Below are positions 9,413-18,001 of a stretch of DNA of 64,000 nt, in pieces. The position numbers and the translations under genes are program-made. Below the pieces are notes generated by a model. It was not told where the DNA came from, ran no database searches, and saw only the letters and a list, made by a program, of their open reading frames with translations. Source of the DNA: Methanococcoides sp. (lineage in GTDB: Archaea > Halobacteriota > Methanosarcinia > Methanosarcinales > Methanosarcinaceae); the NCBI GenBank assembly GCA_021108275.1, contig JAIORD010000042.1:62001-126000 (forward strand). The letters are read 5' to 3'. Position 1 is the first letter of the stretch. Every line of letters begins with the position of its first letter.

Positions 9413-10891
9413 TTAATCCTGTATAAGCTGGTTGATGCCGTTTATCACTGCTTCTACAGATGCCATTATTATGTCTGTTCGTGCGCCTCGTGAGGTGACC
9501 ATCTTTCCGTCCTTTGAAAGTTTTACCAGTACCTCCACAAGTGCATCTGTACCGCCGGTAATGGAATCTACGTGATATTCCTCAAGATGTATATCGGCAA
9601 CACCGGATACGGCTTTGCGAATTCCTTCAAAGGCAGCATCCACAGGTCCGTCTCCGATAGCCGCTTCAACGACCTCTTTTCCATCGACTGTCAACCTTAC
9701 AGAAGCTGTTGGAGTTACTCTGTTCCCTGATACGACAGTGAAATCCTCTAACTTGACCTTTGATTCCTGGTATATGTCAAGCACAGTTTCTGCAATTGTC
9801 TGAAGATCAGCATCAGTAACACGCTTTCCGTGATCGCCTAGTTCCTTCACACGTGAGACGATCTCATTGAGCTGTGAATTATTCACATCCAATCCCTGCT
9901 CTTTCAGTGCAAGTGTAACGGAACTCTTTCCTGCATGTTTTCCGAGGACGATCTGTCTTTCACGTCCGATACTTTCCGGGGTTATTGGTTCATAGGTGGA
10001 AGTGTCCGCGAGCAATCCGTGAACGTGGATACCTGCTTCATGGGTAAATGCATTTCCGCCTACAAGTGATTTATTCGGTGCAATGGCGAGGCCTGTGAGA
10101 CGACTGACAAGCCTTGAGACCTTGTAAAGTTCATTGGTCTTTATGCCAGTATCACGCTTGTAGAGCCATTCAAGGACCATGACAACCTCTTCAAGGGATG
10201 CGTTCCCTGCTCTTTCACCGATGCCGTTCACTGTCATATGTGCTTCTCTTGCACCGGCATTGAGCGCTGCTACTGTATTTGATACTGCAAGGCCGAAGTC
10301 GTTGTGGCAGTGAACAGCCACCGGTACGTCAATGGATGATGATAGATCTTTAAATATCTCGGTTGTTCTTTCAGGCACAAGCAATCCTACAGTATCACAG
10401 AAACACACTCTGTCAGCACCTACTTCAACGCCGGCCTTGTACAGGTCCTTCAAGAAGTCTAAGTCTGCTCTTGAAGCATCCTCTCCGCTAAGCTCCACTA
10501 TAAGGCCATGGTCCTTTGCATATTCCACGGCACTTAATGCCATTTCCTTCAATGCTGCCCTGTCTTTTTTCAGCTTCACACTAATATGTAGGTCAGATAC
10601 CGGTGCCACAAGGTGAATTGAATCCACATCACATTCTAATGCGAAATCCACGTCTTGCTGCATAATACGGCAATAGCTGCAGATCTCTGCGTCTAACCCT
10701 TCTGCTGATACGGCGCGAATTGCCTCACGCTCCCCTTCGGAAGTGATAGCTGAGCCTGCTTCGATAATGTCTACTCCCAACTCATCAAGCTTACGTGCTA
10801 TCCAGACCTTCTCTTCTGTTTTCAGTGCGACACCAGGTGTCTGTTCACCGTCTCTCAATGTTGTGTCCAAAAACCGGATATTTTCAAATAA
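9413..10891 (-). CDS. 2-isopropylmalate / citramalate synthase (LeuA/CimA type), apparent TTA start
   Basis: Claisen-condensing enzyme that adds acetyl-CoA to a 2-oxo acid, feeding leucine (isopropylmalate) or isoleucine (citramalate) synthesis; the sequence alone does not decide which. The HMG-like TIM barrel shows [15 protein letters not shown], metal site [12 protein letters not shown] and GNASLEEVV. The C-terminal regulatory dimer domain is complete. The family normally has about seven residues before [10 protein letters not shown]. In the open frame these are FENIRF, preceded by TTA at 10891-10889, six nt after GAGGG. The only conventional start is TTG at 10870, which would remove conserved IRF and has no Shine-Dalgarno. 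An in-frame TGA lies at 10903-10901. Transcribed towards ilvB, 117 nt away. Confidence 0.9.
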   Translation of the reverse strand, partial: LFENIRFLDTTLRDGEQTPGVALKTEEKVWIARKLDELGVDIIEAGSAITSEGEREAIRAVSAEGLDAEICSYCRIMQQDVDFALECDVDSIHLVAPVSDLHISVKLKKDRAALKEMALSAVEYAKDHGLIVELSGEDASRADLDFLKDLYKAGVEVGADRVCFCDTVGLLVPERTTEIFKDLSSSIDVPVAVHCHNDFGLAVSNTVAALNAGAREAHMTVNGIGERAGNASLEEVVMVLEWLYKRDTGIKTNELYKVSRLVSRLTGLAIAPNKSLVGGNAFTHEAGIHVHGLLADTSTYEPITPESIGRERQIVLGKHAGKSSVTLALKEQGLDVNNSQLNEIVSRVKELGDHGKRVTDADLQTIAETVLDIYQESKVKLEDFTVVSGNRVTPTASVRLTVDGKEVVEAAIGDGPVDAAFEGIRKAVSGVADIHLEEYHVDSITGGTDALVEVLVKLSKDGKMVTSRGARTDIIMASVEAVINGINQLIQD

Positions 10892-11165
10892 TGCAATCCC
10901 TCAGTTTATTTTTTTGTTTTTCAGTTTTAATGATCTATCCTTTCTCATCAGCGATCTGTATATTTATCACTAATAATAAAGACATTATTTATAGACGCAT
11001 GCCGCTGACTATAACAGCCAAAATAATACTCCTATTGTTTTTAGTCTTTTTGGTGTGATATAAATTTGCATATGCCCTATAGTCGCCTGTATATCGTTTA
11101 ATATTTGAGAATTCGATGATATATTTGCGTACATCAATTCCAATGAAATCCAAAACAAATTATTT
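10892..11165. other. AT-rich leader and promoter region of the leuA-like gene
   Basis: On the minus strand a TATA-like element AAATATA lies near 10960. Just downstream an ATG at 10948 opens a 15-codon basic reading frame (10948-10901) that is in frame with the leuA-like gene and ends at the TGA overlapping the GAGGG ribosome site. It contains only two leucine codons, so a classical leucine attenuator is not suggested. The rest is AT-rich with nothing recognised. Confidence 0.4.
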
Positions 11166-11209
11166 TAAAAAAAGGGAAAATGAGTATTCTGATATTTTAT
11201 CAGAAATAC
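11166..11209 (-). terminator. Terminator of the M42 peptidase gene
   Basis: On the minus strand TTCTGAT pairs with ATCAGAA (11205-11199 with 11193-11187), extended by GTA/TAC around a one-base bulge, and is followed by a T-rich tract near 11176-11166. The hairpin overlaps the last codons of the gene. Confidence 0.6.
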
Positions 11210-12252
11210 TTGTCGATGTTCTGAACAGCCTTTGCGATGAGATCGGCACAGGACCTTAGATCTTCAAGGGATAAGACTTCAACTGGTGAGTGGATGTATC
11301 TTGTAGGTACACTAATTGTGCTTGACGGGATACCTTCTCTTGTGAGATGTATTGCGGTCGCATCGGTGGTTCCGCCGCCACCTACATTGAGCTGGTATGG
11401 TATTTTATTCTCTTCAGCGGTCTCTTTTAACCATTTTACTACTGTCCTGTCTGCAATAAGTCCTCTGCCGGAAGCATCAACGACTGTGATAACGGCACCT
11501 TTTCCCATTTCCAGTGCAGAATCGTTCTTGCTTATTCCGGGGTGGTCTCCGGGGAATGTGACGTCTACTGCAATGGCGACATCCGGGTTAAGTCCGAAGG
11601 CAGATGTGCGTGCACCTTTGAGCCCTACCTCTTCCTGAACTGTCCCTACGGCATGTATGGTTGCATTTACTTTTGTTTTGGATATCTGCTTCATGGCATC
11701 GATGAGCATTGCTACTCCTGCTCTGTTGTCGAATGCTTTACATGTGACCAGGCCGTTGGCGAGGGTTGCAAAATCTCTGTCCATGGATATGGCGGTTCCT
11801 ACATCCACTCCCATCTTCATGGCATCTTCTTTGTCCTTTGCTCCGATGTCAATGAACATGTCCTCTGCCTTGACCGGTTTTTTTCTGTCCTCCTCTTTCA
11901 TAACATGTGGGGGTTTTGAACCGATAACGCCTGTTAGCTGTCCATTGTTTCCGTGGACTGCAACCCTTTGGCTGTGGAGGGTCTGGTCGAACCAGCCGCC
12001 AATCTTCACAAAGTGCAGGAAGCCATTGTCATCAATGTATTGCACCATCAGGCCGATCTCGTCCATGTGTGCCGCCAGCATGATCGTGGGTCCATCACCT
12101 TTCTTAGTGGCGATGAGATTTCCCATCTTGTCCGTTCTGGTCTCATCAACATATGGCGTGATCTCGTCTTCCATTATCTGTTTGACGTTATTCTCGTACC
12201 CAGATATTCCATGTGCATTAGATAAATTTTCAAGTAGCTTCTCAAGTTCCAT
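11200..12252 (-). CDS. M42-family metalloaminopeptidase (FrvX/TET-like)
   Basis: Cytosolic dinuclear-metal aminopeptidase of the type that forms large tetrahedral assemblies in archaea. The 350 residues carry the metal ligands in order: MLAAHMDEIGLMV (His), CKAFDNRAG (bridging Asp), VQEEVGLKGA (catalytic Glu pair), AVDVTFPGD (Asp) and VPTRYIHSPVEV (His). GGGGTTDATAIH, a typical M42 substrate-loop segment, is also present. GTGATC lies just before the ATG. Some relatives were once called endoglucanases; peptidase activity is much more likely. It lies between the leuA-like gene and a PEF-CTERM gene on the same strand but has its own terminator. Confidence 0.94.
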   Translation of the reverse strand: MELEKLLENLSNAHGISGYENNVKQIMEDEITPYVDETRTDKMGNLIATKKGDGPTIMLAAHMDEIGLMVQYIDDNGFLHFVKIGGWFDQTLHSQRVAVHGNNGQLTGVIGSKPPHVMKEEDRKKPVKAEDMFIDIGAKDKEDAMKMGVDVGTAISMDRDFATLANGLVTCKAFDNRAGVAMLIDAMKQISKTKVNATIHAVGTVQEEVGLKGARTSAFGLNPDVAIAVDVTFPGDHPGISKNDSALEMGKGAVITVVDASGRGLIADRTVVKWLKETAEENKIPYQLNVGGGGTTDATAIHLTREGIPSSTISVPTRYIHSPVEVLSLEDLRSCADLIAKAVQNIDKYF

Positions 12253-12377
12253 AGCTGATCACTGGTAGATTGACCTTTGAGAATATAAAGGTTTGAGTAG
12301 GATTGAATGGTGTAGGATGAAGGAATGGATTCCGGGTTTGTGTTACTAAAGAAAAAAGGGAATGATAGAAAATAAGT

Positions 12378-12881
12378 TTACTCTCCTTTGCGGCGCCGAA
12401 GGAAGAATGCCAGGCCAATGATCGTTGCTATTGGGAGAGCGATTATTGGGAATTCAGGGACTTCGTTCGTTCTTGAAGCAGCGTCAATTACTGCTCCTGC
12501 TCCCTGTGGACCAGCCTTGATCTGGATCGTATAAACGGTGTCCATTGGTGCACTTGCATTTTTGGTGATGGTTATATTGCCTACATCAACAAATGGATCT
12601 GATGTTGGTGTTACATCATGTGGATATGTGATCTCGATATCATTAGGGCTGCCTGAGCCGGATCTAACAGAAACAGCGTATTCGTAGATCAAGGGTTCAT
12701 TTAGGTTCGCGATACCCTCCATGTGGTAACTCATTACTAATGATTCACCTGGCTGGATAATAACCGTATGTGGCAAACTTGATGTCCCGGTCTCATCCCA
12801 TAGGTCCGCCCCATAACCCATTGTTGTACCACTTGTGGCTATAATTGCTACTATTAGGTATAGTAATATTTTCCCTTTCAT
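12378..12881 (-). CDS. PEF-CTERM surface protein
   Basis: A 167-residue exported protein. It has an N-terminal signal peptide (MKGKILLYLIVAIIATSG), a beta-rich middle of about 110 residues, and a tripartite C-terminal sorting tail: EVPEFP, then IIALPIATIIGLAFFL, then RRRKGE. This is the PEF-CTERM pattern handled by archaeosortases, so processing by the archaeosortase encoded at 22551-23405 is the natural hypothesis. The frame extends to 12974, but the ATG at 12881 gives a proper signal peptide and has GGCGGT upstream. The middle is unrecognised; it contains NITITKNASAPMDTVYTIQIKAG, reminiscent of CARDB-like beta domains. Confidence 0.9.
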   Translation of the reverse strand: MKGKILLYLIVAIIATSGTTMGYGADLWDETGTSSLPHTVIIQPGESLVMSYHMEGIANLNEPLIYEYAVSVRSGSGSPNDIEITYPHDVTPTSDPFVDVGNITITKNASAPMDTVYTIQIKAGPQGAGAVIDAASRTNEVPEFPIIALPIATIIGLAFFLRRRKGE

Positions 12882-13039
12882 GATTATACCGCCCCGCTCT
12901 AACGATCTATAGCTAATTTTTTGGATTATGTTATATTTAAACATTGTGAATCTGTGGGAGTAGTTGTCAGGCACTCAATTCACCCCCATATTTCTTCCGT
13001 TTTCACAACGAACAATGCTGGTCTATTTTATGGATTTAG

Positions 13040-14815
13040 TTATGTAATATTAACAAAATCCGGAAATTCTATATCTACAGTAGTTTTGGTGTCCGGAGTG
13101 TCGTGGAGACGTTCCCAGTTTCCAACTGCATCTCTTGCTCTGGTGCGGAAATAATAATCATTTCCATTAACTCCCGTGAATGTTGCGGAAGTTTCCTTTG
13201 ATTCGGCTAACCATGTCTGCCAGTTTTCCCCATCAATACTATATTCCACAAGATAGTAATCAATACCGCTTCCAATATCTGTGCCATTCCACTCTACTTC
13301 AAAATCGGCTGTATTCACGGTTGTTGGCAATGGGATCATTTCTGATCGTGGTGGGTGGAGTTCGAGAAGTGCGTTCTCTGAGTAAGGCGAAAGTTCCGAA
13401 ATTGGAAGTATTGTTACTTCGTCCCATATTATTTCTACAGGATGGACATCCTTATTGCCTCTCTGGATGGTTCTTAATGTTATGATATTGTTTCCTTCGT
13501 TCAATATTACTGGTATATGGACACGTTGCCAATTATAATCTCCACCGACCGCAGTTTCCCAAACTAATATATTGTTGATAAGTATCTGCTTGAATTGTGT
13601 CTGATCGATATCAATAATTCTGGGTTTGTATGTGTCCTTCACGAACAGTGACAGTACAACAGTTTCCATTTTATCCGATCTGACGTTCTGTGCCATCTCG
13701 TAATATTGTCCATTGTAATGTGGCAAATTTCCTTCGTATGGAAGCTTGAACACAAATCCCTGGGATTCAAATATTCCTTCTTCTTTAACATATGCTCCAC
13801 TGAAGTTCGCATCGGTGGTCTTAAAGTTCCAGCTGGTGTTTTGCTCCATGTCATAGTTCTTAAGTACGTGAAGTGGATCAATTGATCCATTTACCTCTCC
13901 TTCTGTCAGTTCTTGCGGATATTCCATGGGGTATTCGTGTGTTATCTGCAGATTCACGGAGCTATATGGATTGAGTGATACTTCTTCCTTGAAAAGGGCA
14001 TACTCAAGCTTTGATCGTCCCATTCGCATCTGTTCGGGATGGTATGTCAGTTCCTCTTCCCATTTTTCTTCATCAGATAATGTGACGTTCAACGTTTGAA
14101 GAACTTCGCCATCAAGCTGCATTTGAAGTATGTAGTTCACATCCTGCTTCTCATAGTTCTCGATCCCCACGGTAACTGTAATGGGTTCTTCGAGGAATGC
14201 GTTTGTGGGGTAGTTCTCTGCCATTCCTTCGGGTCCGAGCATATACAGTGCGGTGAACTGTTCTTCTTCTTGTGTGGTCTTTGCGTAGACTAGCATCCCT
14301 GCTGCTATGATAATGGATGCCACAAGGGCGATAATTAGCGCCTTCTCTATCTCAGGTGGTATACGGTTCTTTTCAGGAACATTTTCATCATCTGATCTTA
14401 TGGACTCTATGAATCCGTGAACTGAAAATGTGAATTGGTCTTCTTCCAGATGCCTTCGTCTGGCAGGATATGCAAGTACGGCAAAAATGACTGTTATTAT
14501 TAGTAATGATATTGATATGGAGTATGGTCTGAATAACCATTCTGTCTGGCTTAATGCAAAGCCATCAAAGACCGTTATAGCTATGCTGGACGCAATACTC
14601 AATGTAAAACGTTCGATGTTGCTGATGTCTCCTTTTGGGAACATCATGGCGATAAATGCATAACCAGGGATGAAAAATATCAGAGGCAGGGCAAAGACTA
14701 TCCGCAATGGAGTTTCGTTCAGTGGCGGAACAAGGATAAAGATCACTGCAAGTATTGCCAAGGCAATAACCGCTATAAGATCCTGCTTATATACACACTT
14801 ATCAGACTTGAACAT
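13040..14815 (-). CDS. DUF1616-family membrane protein with large extracellular region
   Basis: A 591-residue protein. Residues about 15-115 hold four hydrophobic segments and match the DUF1616 membrane module (LNETPLRIVFALPLIFFIPGYAFIAMMFP). A further membrane segment near residue 160 (ALIIALVASIIIAAGMLVYA) precedes a large probably external part with beta-rich repeats. The last 110 residues resemble a fibronectin-III-like fold (DYYLVEYSIDGENWQTW...YYFRTRARDAVGNW). DUF1616 proteins often occur beside archaeal glycan or S-layer genes; their role is unknown. No Shine-Dalgarno is visible before the ATG. Same strand as the PEF-CTERM gene, 158 nt away. Confidence 0.82.
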   Translation of the reverse strand: MFKSDKCVYKQDLIAVIALAILAVIFILVPPLNETPLRIVFALPLIFFIPGYAFIAMMFPKGDISNIERFTLSIASSIAITVFDGFALSQTEWLFRPYSISISLLIITVIFAVLAYPARRRHLEEDQFTFSVHGFIESIRSDDENVPEKNRIPPEIEKALIIALVASIIIAAGMLVYAKTTQEEEQFTALYMLGPEGMAENYPTNAFLEEPITVTVGIENYEKQDVNYILQMQLDGEVLQTLNVTLSDEEKWEEELTYHPEQMRMGRSKLEYALFKEEVSLNPYSSVNLQITHEYPMEYPQELTEGEVNGSIDPLHVLKNYDMEQNTSWNFKTTDANFSGAYVKEEGIFESQGFVFKLPYEGNLPHYNGQYYEMAQNVRSDKMETVVLSLFVKDTYKPRIIDIDQTQFKQILINNILVWETAVGGDYNWQRVHIPVILNEGNNIITLRTIQRGNKDVHPVEIIWDEVTILPISELSPYSENALLELHPPRSEMIPLPTTVNTADFEVEWNGTDIGSGIDYYLVEYSIDGENWQTWLAESKETSATFTGVNGNDYYFRTRARDAVGNWERLHDTPDTKTTVDIEFPDFVNIT

Positions 14816-14963
14816 CTATAAGAAGTACGTTTTTAAAAGATATAACTGTTTTCTTAAATTGTTTTCAAGCATTAATAGTAAAATATGATCCTTAATAGGA
14901 GTAACGGTCTTCTATGCATATTTTTAAGATTTCATTAGAAACCTTTTAAAGCATGAATTACAA

Positions 14964-14973
14964 TTATAATATA
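14964..14973 (+). promoter_or_regulatory. TATA box for the M48-like gene
   Basis: TTATAATATA lies about 20 nt before a GGGGAG ribosome site (14994-14999). This spacing predicts a very short leader and supports initiation close to 15005. Confidence 0.5.
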
Positions 14974-15004
14974 GATTACTATAAACTACTCGTGGGGAGT
15001 ATCC

Positions 15005-15838
15005 ATTAACAATCAAGTAAAGATCATCTTCCTCTTTGTTCTATTTTCAATCCCTGTTCCTGCGATAGTTTTCTTGATATTTGGGGATATTGCTGGTGTT
15101 ATCTCCTTATTAGTGTTCTTATTTTTAAGCTATATTATCTACCGTTATAGTGGCAAGATCCTTCTTAGATGGTATCGTGCAGAAAAGGTGGGCTCCTTGG
15201 ATAATCTTTCTAAAAAAGCAGAAATATCAACTCCTGATATGTATCTGTTTGATTATCCTTTACCTTTGATTTTCACGGTAGGCACAAGTGGGAAATACGA
15301 TATTGCGGTGTCCAGTGAGGCAATGGATTTGTTTGATAAATCTGAGCTTGAGACTATGCTCGCACGTGAAATTGGTCATATAAGGAATGGTGACGTCCCA
15401 TTAAATACCATTGTTGCTCTTTTCGCAGGCTCTTTTGCAGCTGTATCCACACTTGCATTGTGGGGGGCACTGTTTATGGGTTTTGGGCAGAAGTATGACC
15501 CTGCACCTCGATTCATTCGTTTCCTTTCAATGGGGTTGGTAGCTCCACCTGCAGCATTGGTTGCACAGTTGTTAGTTGCATGCTCAAGGGAACATGTGGC
15601 TGACGAAACTGCTGTAGAACTTACTGGAAATTCTCAGATGCTGGTGGAGTCCTTGGAACGATTGAAACATCAGGTCGATCTGAATCCAGTAGGTGTAAAT
15701 CCTGGACACGCTCACATGTTTCCTCTCAATGTATTACATGTTACAGATTTGTATGATATCCATTTATTACTGTTCAATACCCATCCTTCTATGGAAAGTA
15801 GATCTAATCGATTGAAGGAAGCATCAAAAAAGATATAA
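15005..15838 (+). CDS. M48/HtpX-like membrane protein with degenerate zinc motif, apparent ATT start
   Basis: A 277-residue homolog of M48 (HtpX/Ste24) membrane peptidases. Two N-terminal membrane segments (residues about 5-45) precede the soluble domain, and the family's tail FNTHPSMESRSNRLKEA is present. The zinc motif expected as HEIGH reads REIGH (codon CGT), so one metal ligand is lost. The third-ligand region SREHVADETAVE is kept. Catalysis is therefore doubtful; a regulatory or structural pseudoprotease is possible. No ATG, GTG or TTG precedes the first membrane segment. GGGGAG (14994-14999) is 5 nt before ATT at 15005, which gives the complete N-terminus; TTG at 15074 would cut it off. 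Followed 15 nt later by a small membrane-protein gene. Confidence 0.85.
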   Translation: MNNQVKIIFLFVLFSIPVPAIVFLIFGDIAGVISLLVFLFLSYIIYRYSGKILLRWYRAEKVGSLDNLSKKAEISTPDMYLFDYPLPLIFTVGTSGKYDIAVSSEAMDLFDKSELETMLAREIGHIRNGDVPLNTIVALFAGSFAAVSTLALWGALFMGFGQKYDPAPRFIRFLSMGLVAPPAALVAQLLVACSREHVADETAVELTGNSQMLVESLERLKHQVDLNPVGVNPGHAHMFPLNVLHVTDLYDIHLLLFNTHPSMESRSNRLKEASKKI

Positions 15839-15853
15839 TGGAGGCTATTACGT

Positions 15854-16072
15854 ATGGACCTGTTGAATAAATGGAAGTTGTCACTGCTCTTCAGCTTTGT
15901 ATCATACTCAATTGTGCTTTTTGGGATCATCATTTTGGATGTGTTCTGGATCCGGGATTTTGACTTCCAGAAGGTGTCAATGATCACAGGTATTTATATG
16001 GCATTTATTATTTTAGTCATGGTCATTGAGTTCATAGTATTCAGGATCAAGCTAGATTCTAGAGGAGAATAA
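15854..16072 (+). CDS. Small two-segment membrane protein
   Basis: A 72-residue protein with two hydrophobic helices (about residues 9-31 and 42-64) and a basic C-terminus (FRIKLDSRGE). GGAGG (15840-15844) precedes the ATG. It probably forms an operon with the M48-like gene 15 nt upstream and could be its partner. No family was recognised. A decayed copy of its 3' half lies at 22451-22560. Confidence 0.7.
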   Translation: MDLLNKWKLSLLFSFVSYSIVLFGIIILDVFWIRDFDFQKVSMITGIYMAFIILVMVIEFIVFRIKLDSRGE

Positions 16073-16137
16073 GCTTAGAATTTTCGTATAATTTTTCAAA
16101 TTTATTAGGTACAGACTTGATCTTGTGGAGAATGCAA

Positions 16138-16878
16138 TTAGATTATTTGGCATCCATCTACTCCGATGATCTGTCCACTTACATAGTCGCCAAGTTCTGA
16201 ACTCAAAAATAAAATCACTTTTGCAACATCTTCTGGAGTTCCACTCCTACCAAGAGCTATGTCAGAGATTATTTTTTCTTTGATTTCCTCTTTAACATCT
16301 TTGGTCAGGTCGGTTTCAATAAATCCTGGTGCAATTGCATTAACTGTTATTCCATATCTGCCAAGCTCCTTTGCTGCAGACTTTGTAAATCCAATGACTC
16401 CTGCTTTGCTTGTTGAATATGCTGTTTGCCCAGCATTTCCATTCAATCCTATTATAGATGATACATTAATTATTCTTCCGGATTTTTGCTTCCTCATAAT
16501 GTTTGAGGCGTATCGACTACACAAAAAAGTCCCTTTTAAATTAACGTCAATGATATTATCGAATAACTCAGTGCTTGTCATCATCAAATAATTATTTTTC
16601 ATTATTCCAGCATTATTTACAAGTATGTCGATCTTGAAGTATTGTTTTTTAATATATTCAAACATGTCTTTGACTTCATTTTCAACAGAAACATCTGCTT
16701 TTATCATGGTTGCATGAAGTCCTTTCTCATTAATGATGTCTACAAGTTCGGCTGCTTTATCTTCACTTTTGTGATAGTTAATGATCACTTGTGCATGATT
16801 CTCTGCTGCTAGTAGTGCCGTAGCTCTTCCGATCCCGCGGCTTGCTCCTGTAATCAGTACTACTTTATCTTTGAGCAT
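16138..16878 (-). CDS. FabG-like short-chain dehydrogenase/reductase
   Basis: A 246-residue classical SDR, the exact size of many 3-oxoacyl-ACP reductases. The NAD(P) motif TGASRGIG is at residues 10-17, then NNAG, the catalytic Ser in NVSSIIG, and YSTSK with catalytic Tyr/Lys. The frame continues to 16956, where an ATG would overlap the stop of the upstream gene, but those 26 extra residues are foreign to the family, so 16878 is preferred. It is the last gene of a minus-strand run that begins with an acyl carrier protein; reduction of an ACP- or nucleotide-bound intermediate is therefore plausible. Substrate unknown. Confidence 0.88.
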   Translation of the reverse strand: MLKDKVVLITGASRGIGRATALLAAENHAQVIINYHKSEDKAAELVDIINEKGLHATMIKADVSVENEVKDMFEYIKKQYFKIDILVNNAGIMKNNYLMMTSTELFDNIIDVNLKGTFLCSRYASNIMRKQKSGRIINVSSIIGLNGNAGQTAYSTSKAGVIGFTKSAAKELGRYGITVNAIAPGFIETDLTKDVKEEIKEKIISDIALGRSGTPEDVAKVILFLSSELGDYVSGQIIGVDGCQII

Positions 16879-16952
16879 TTTCACATTCCACTTTTTAAGC
16901 AGTTCAAAGTTCGAATCATAAAGATCTGGTATCGCTTGGCATAAATGTAATA

Positions 16953-17921
16953 TCATTTATCAAGATAGCATATAGTTGGTGGAGACACACTATAATTGGC
17001 TGCACTTCTTACCTTGTCGATGTGTTTTTTTGCTCTATCGATTGCTTCTTCTGACAGTTCGGTGTTCTCTTCTATCATTTCAATGGGCAGAGCATATTCC
17101 TGTGAGTATAATAGCTGATCCATAATTTGAATTGGCATACGCCAGTAAAAATCCTCATCAGATGTATAGTGGCTCCATGTATCTGGGCTTGGAGGTCTTT
17201 CTATTATCTCTTTATCTACACCAAGTAGATCTGCTAATGCATATACTTGAGTTTTATAACAATCTGCCAGGGGTTCGATGTCCACTCCACCATCTCCATA
17301 TTTTACGAACTGTCCCAGGATAAGTTCTGTTTTATTAGTTGTGCCACATACTATATAATTATTTTTTTCTGCATATAAATATTGGATCAACATCCTTGAC
17401 CTTTGTTTCACATTCTGGATGCCGATAAGTTCGAGATAGTCCTTTGCTTTCAACCTGTTCTCTGCAATTATCTCACCATCTTTTACCAGTCTTATGGATG
17501 GGATGTTTAGCATATCATTGTTTAAGAGTGCAGGCAGGACCAGTGAGGTCTTATGGATATCAGAATCATATTCATGACAGGTTTTCTTTATGATCCTATT
17601 CTTCTCAGCATATATGTCAAGTGACTGCAATATTGGGGTAATTGGAACCTTTTCATAAGAAACATCCAATAACTCACAAAGTCTCGCTCCAAGTTCCGTA
17701 CTTATGGTGGCTGATTCTTCTTCAGGAAGTAGTAATCCATAAACATTTTCATTGCCCAAAGCCTGAACAGCTAGTGTGAGTATGACTGCAGAATCGATTC
17801 CACCTGAAACTCCTACAACAACTCCTTTTTTCTTAAAATCCTGAACTTTTCTTTTAATAAAGGTTCTGATCTTAAAGGCGTTCTTTTCTGTATCTTTGTT
17901 CAGTTCATCAATAATTATCAT
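16953..17921 (-). CDS. NadE-like PP-loop ATP-dependent ligase
   Basis: A 322-residue member of the NAD synthetase family without a glutaminase domain. The PP-loop is SGGIDS (residues 39-44). The family signatures CGTTNKTELILGQFVKYGDGG, DIEPLADCYKTQVYALA and ERPPSPDTW follow in order. Authentic NadE adenylates and amidates nicotinate dinucleotide. Here the gene sits inside a surface-glycan operon, so a specialised amidation or ligation is at least as likely as a housekeeping role. The ATG at 17921 is preferred over GTG at 17930 because AGGGTGA lies 6 nt before it. The interval to the amidotransferase gene upstream is 80 nt. Confidence 0.85.
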   Translation of the reverse strand: MIIIDELNKDTEKNAFKIRTFIKRKVQDFKKKGVVVGVSGGIDSAVILTLAVQALGNENVYGLLLPEEESATISTELGARLCELLDVSYEKVPITPILQSLDIYAEKNRIIKKTCHEYDSDIHKTSLVLPALLNNDMLNIPSIRLVKDGEIIAENRLKAKDYLELIGIQNVKQRSRMLIQYLYAEKNNYIVCGTTNKTELILGQFVKYGDGGVDIEPLADCYKTQVYALADLLGVDKEIIERPPSPDTWSHYTSDEDFYWRMPIQIMDQLLYSQEYALPIEMIEENTELSEEAIDRAKKHIDKVRSAANYSVSPPTICYLDK

Positions 17922-18001
17922 AATGTTCACCCTGAAAATGATTAGTACTTTGAGCAGCTGTTTTGTTTAGAGCATTAGTGCATACAATTTGGAATTCTAG
18001 C

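Noticed and set aside
10901-10948. 15-codon frame before the leuA-like gene as a leucine attenuator peptide, or TGA read-through to a longer N-terminus
   Set aside because: Only two leucine codons and no clear alternative hairpins. Pyrrolysine is inserted at TAG, not TGA, and Methanosarcinaceae are not known to use selenocysteine.
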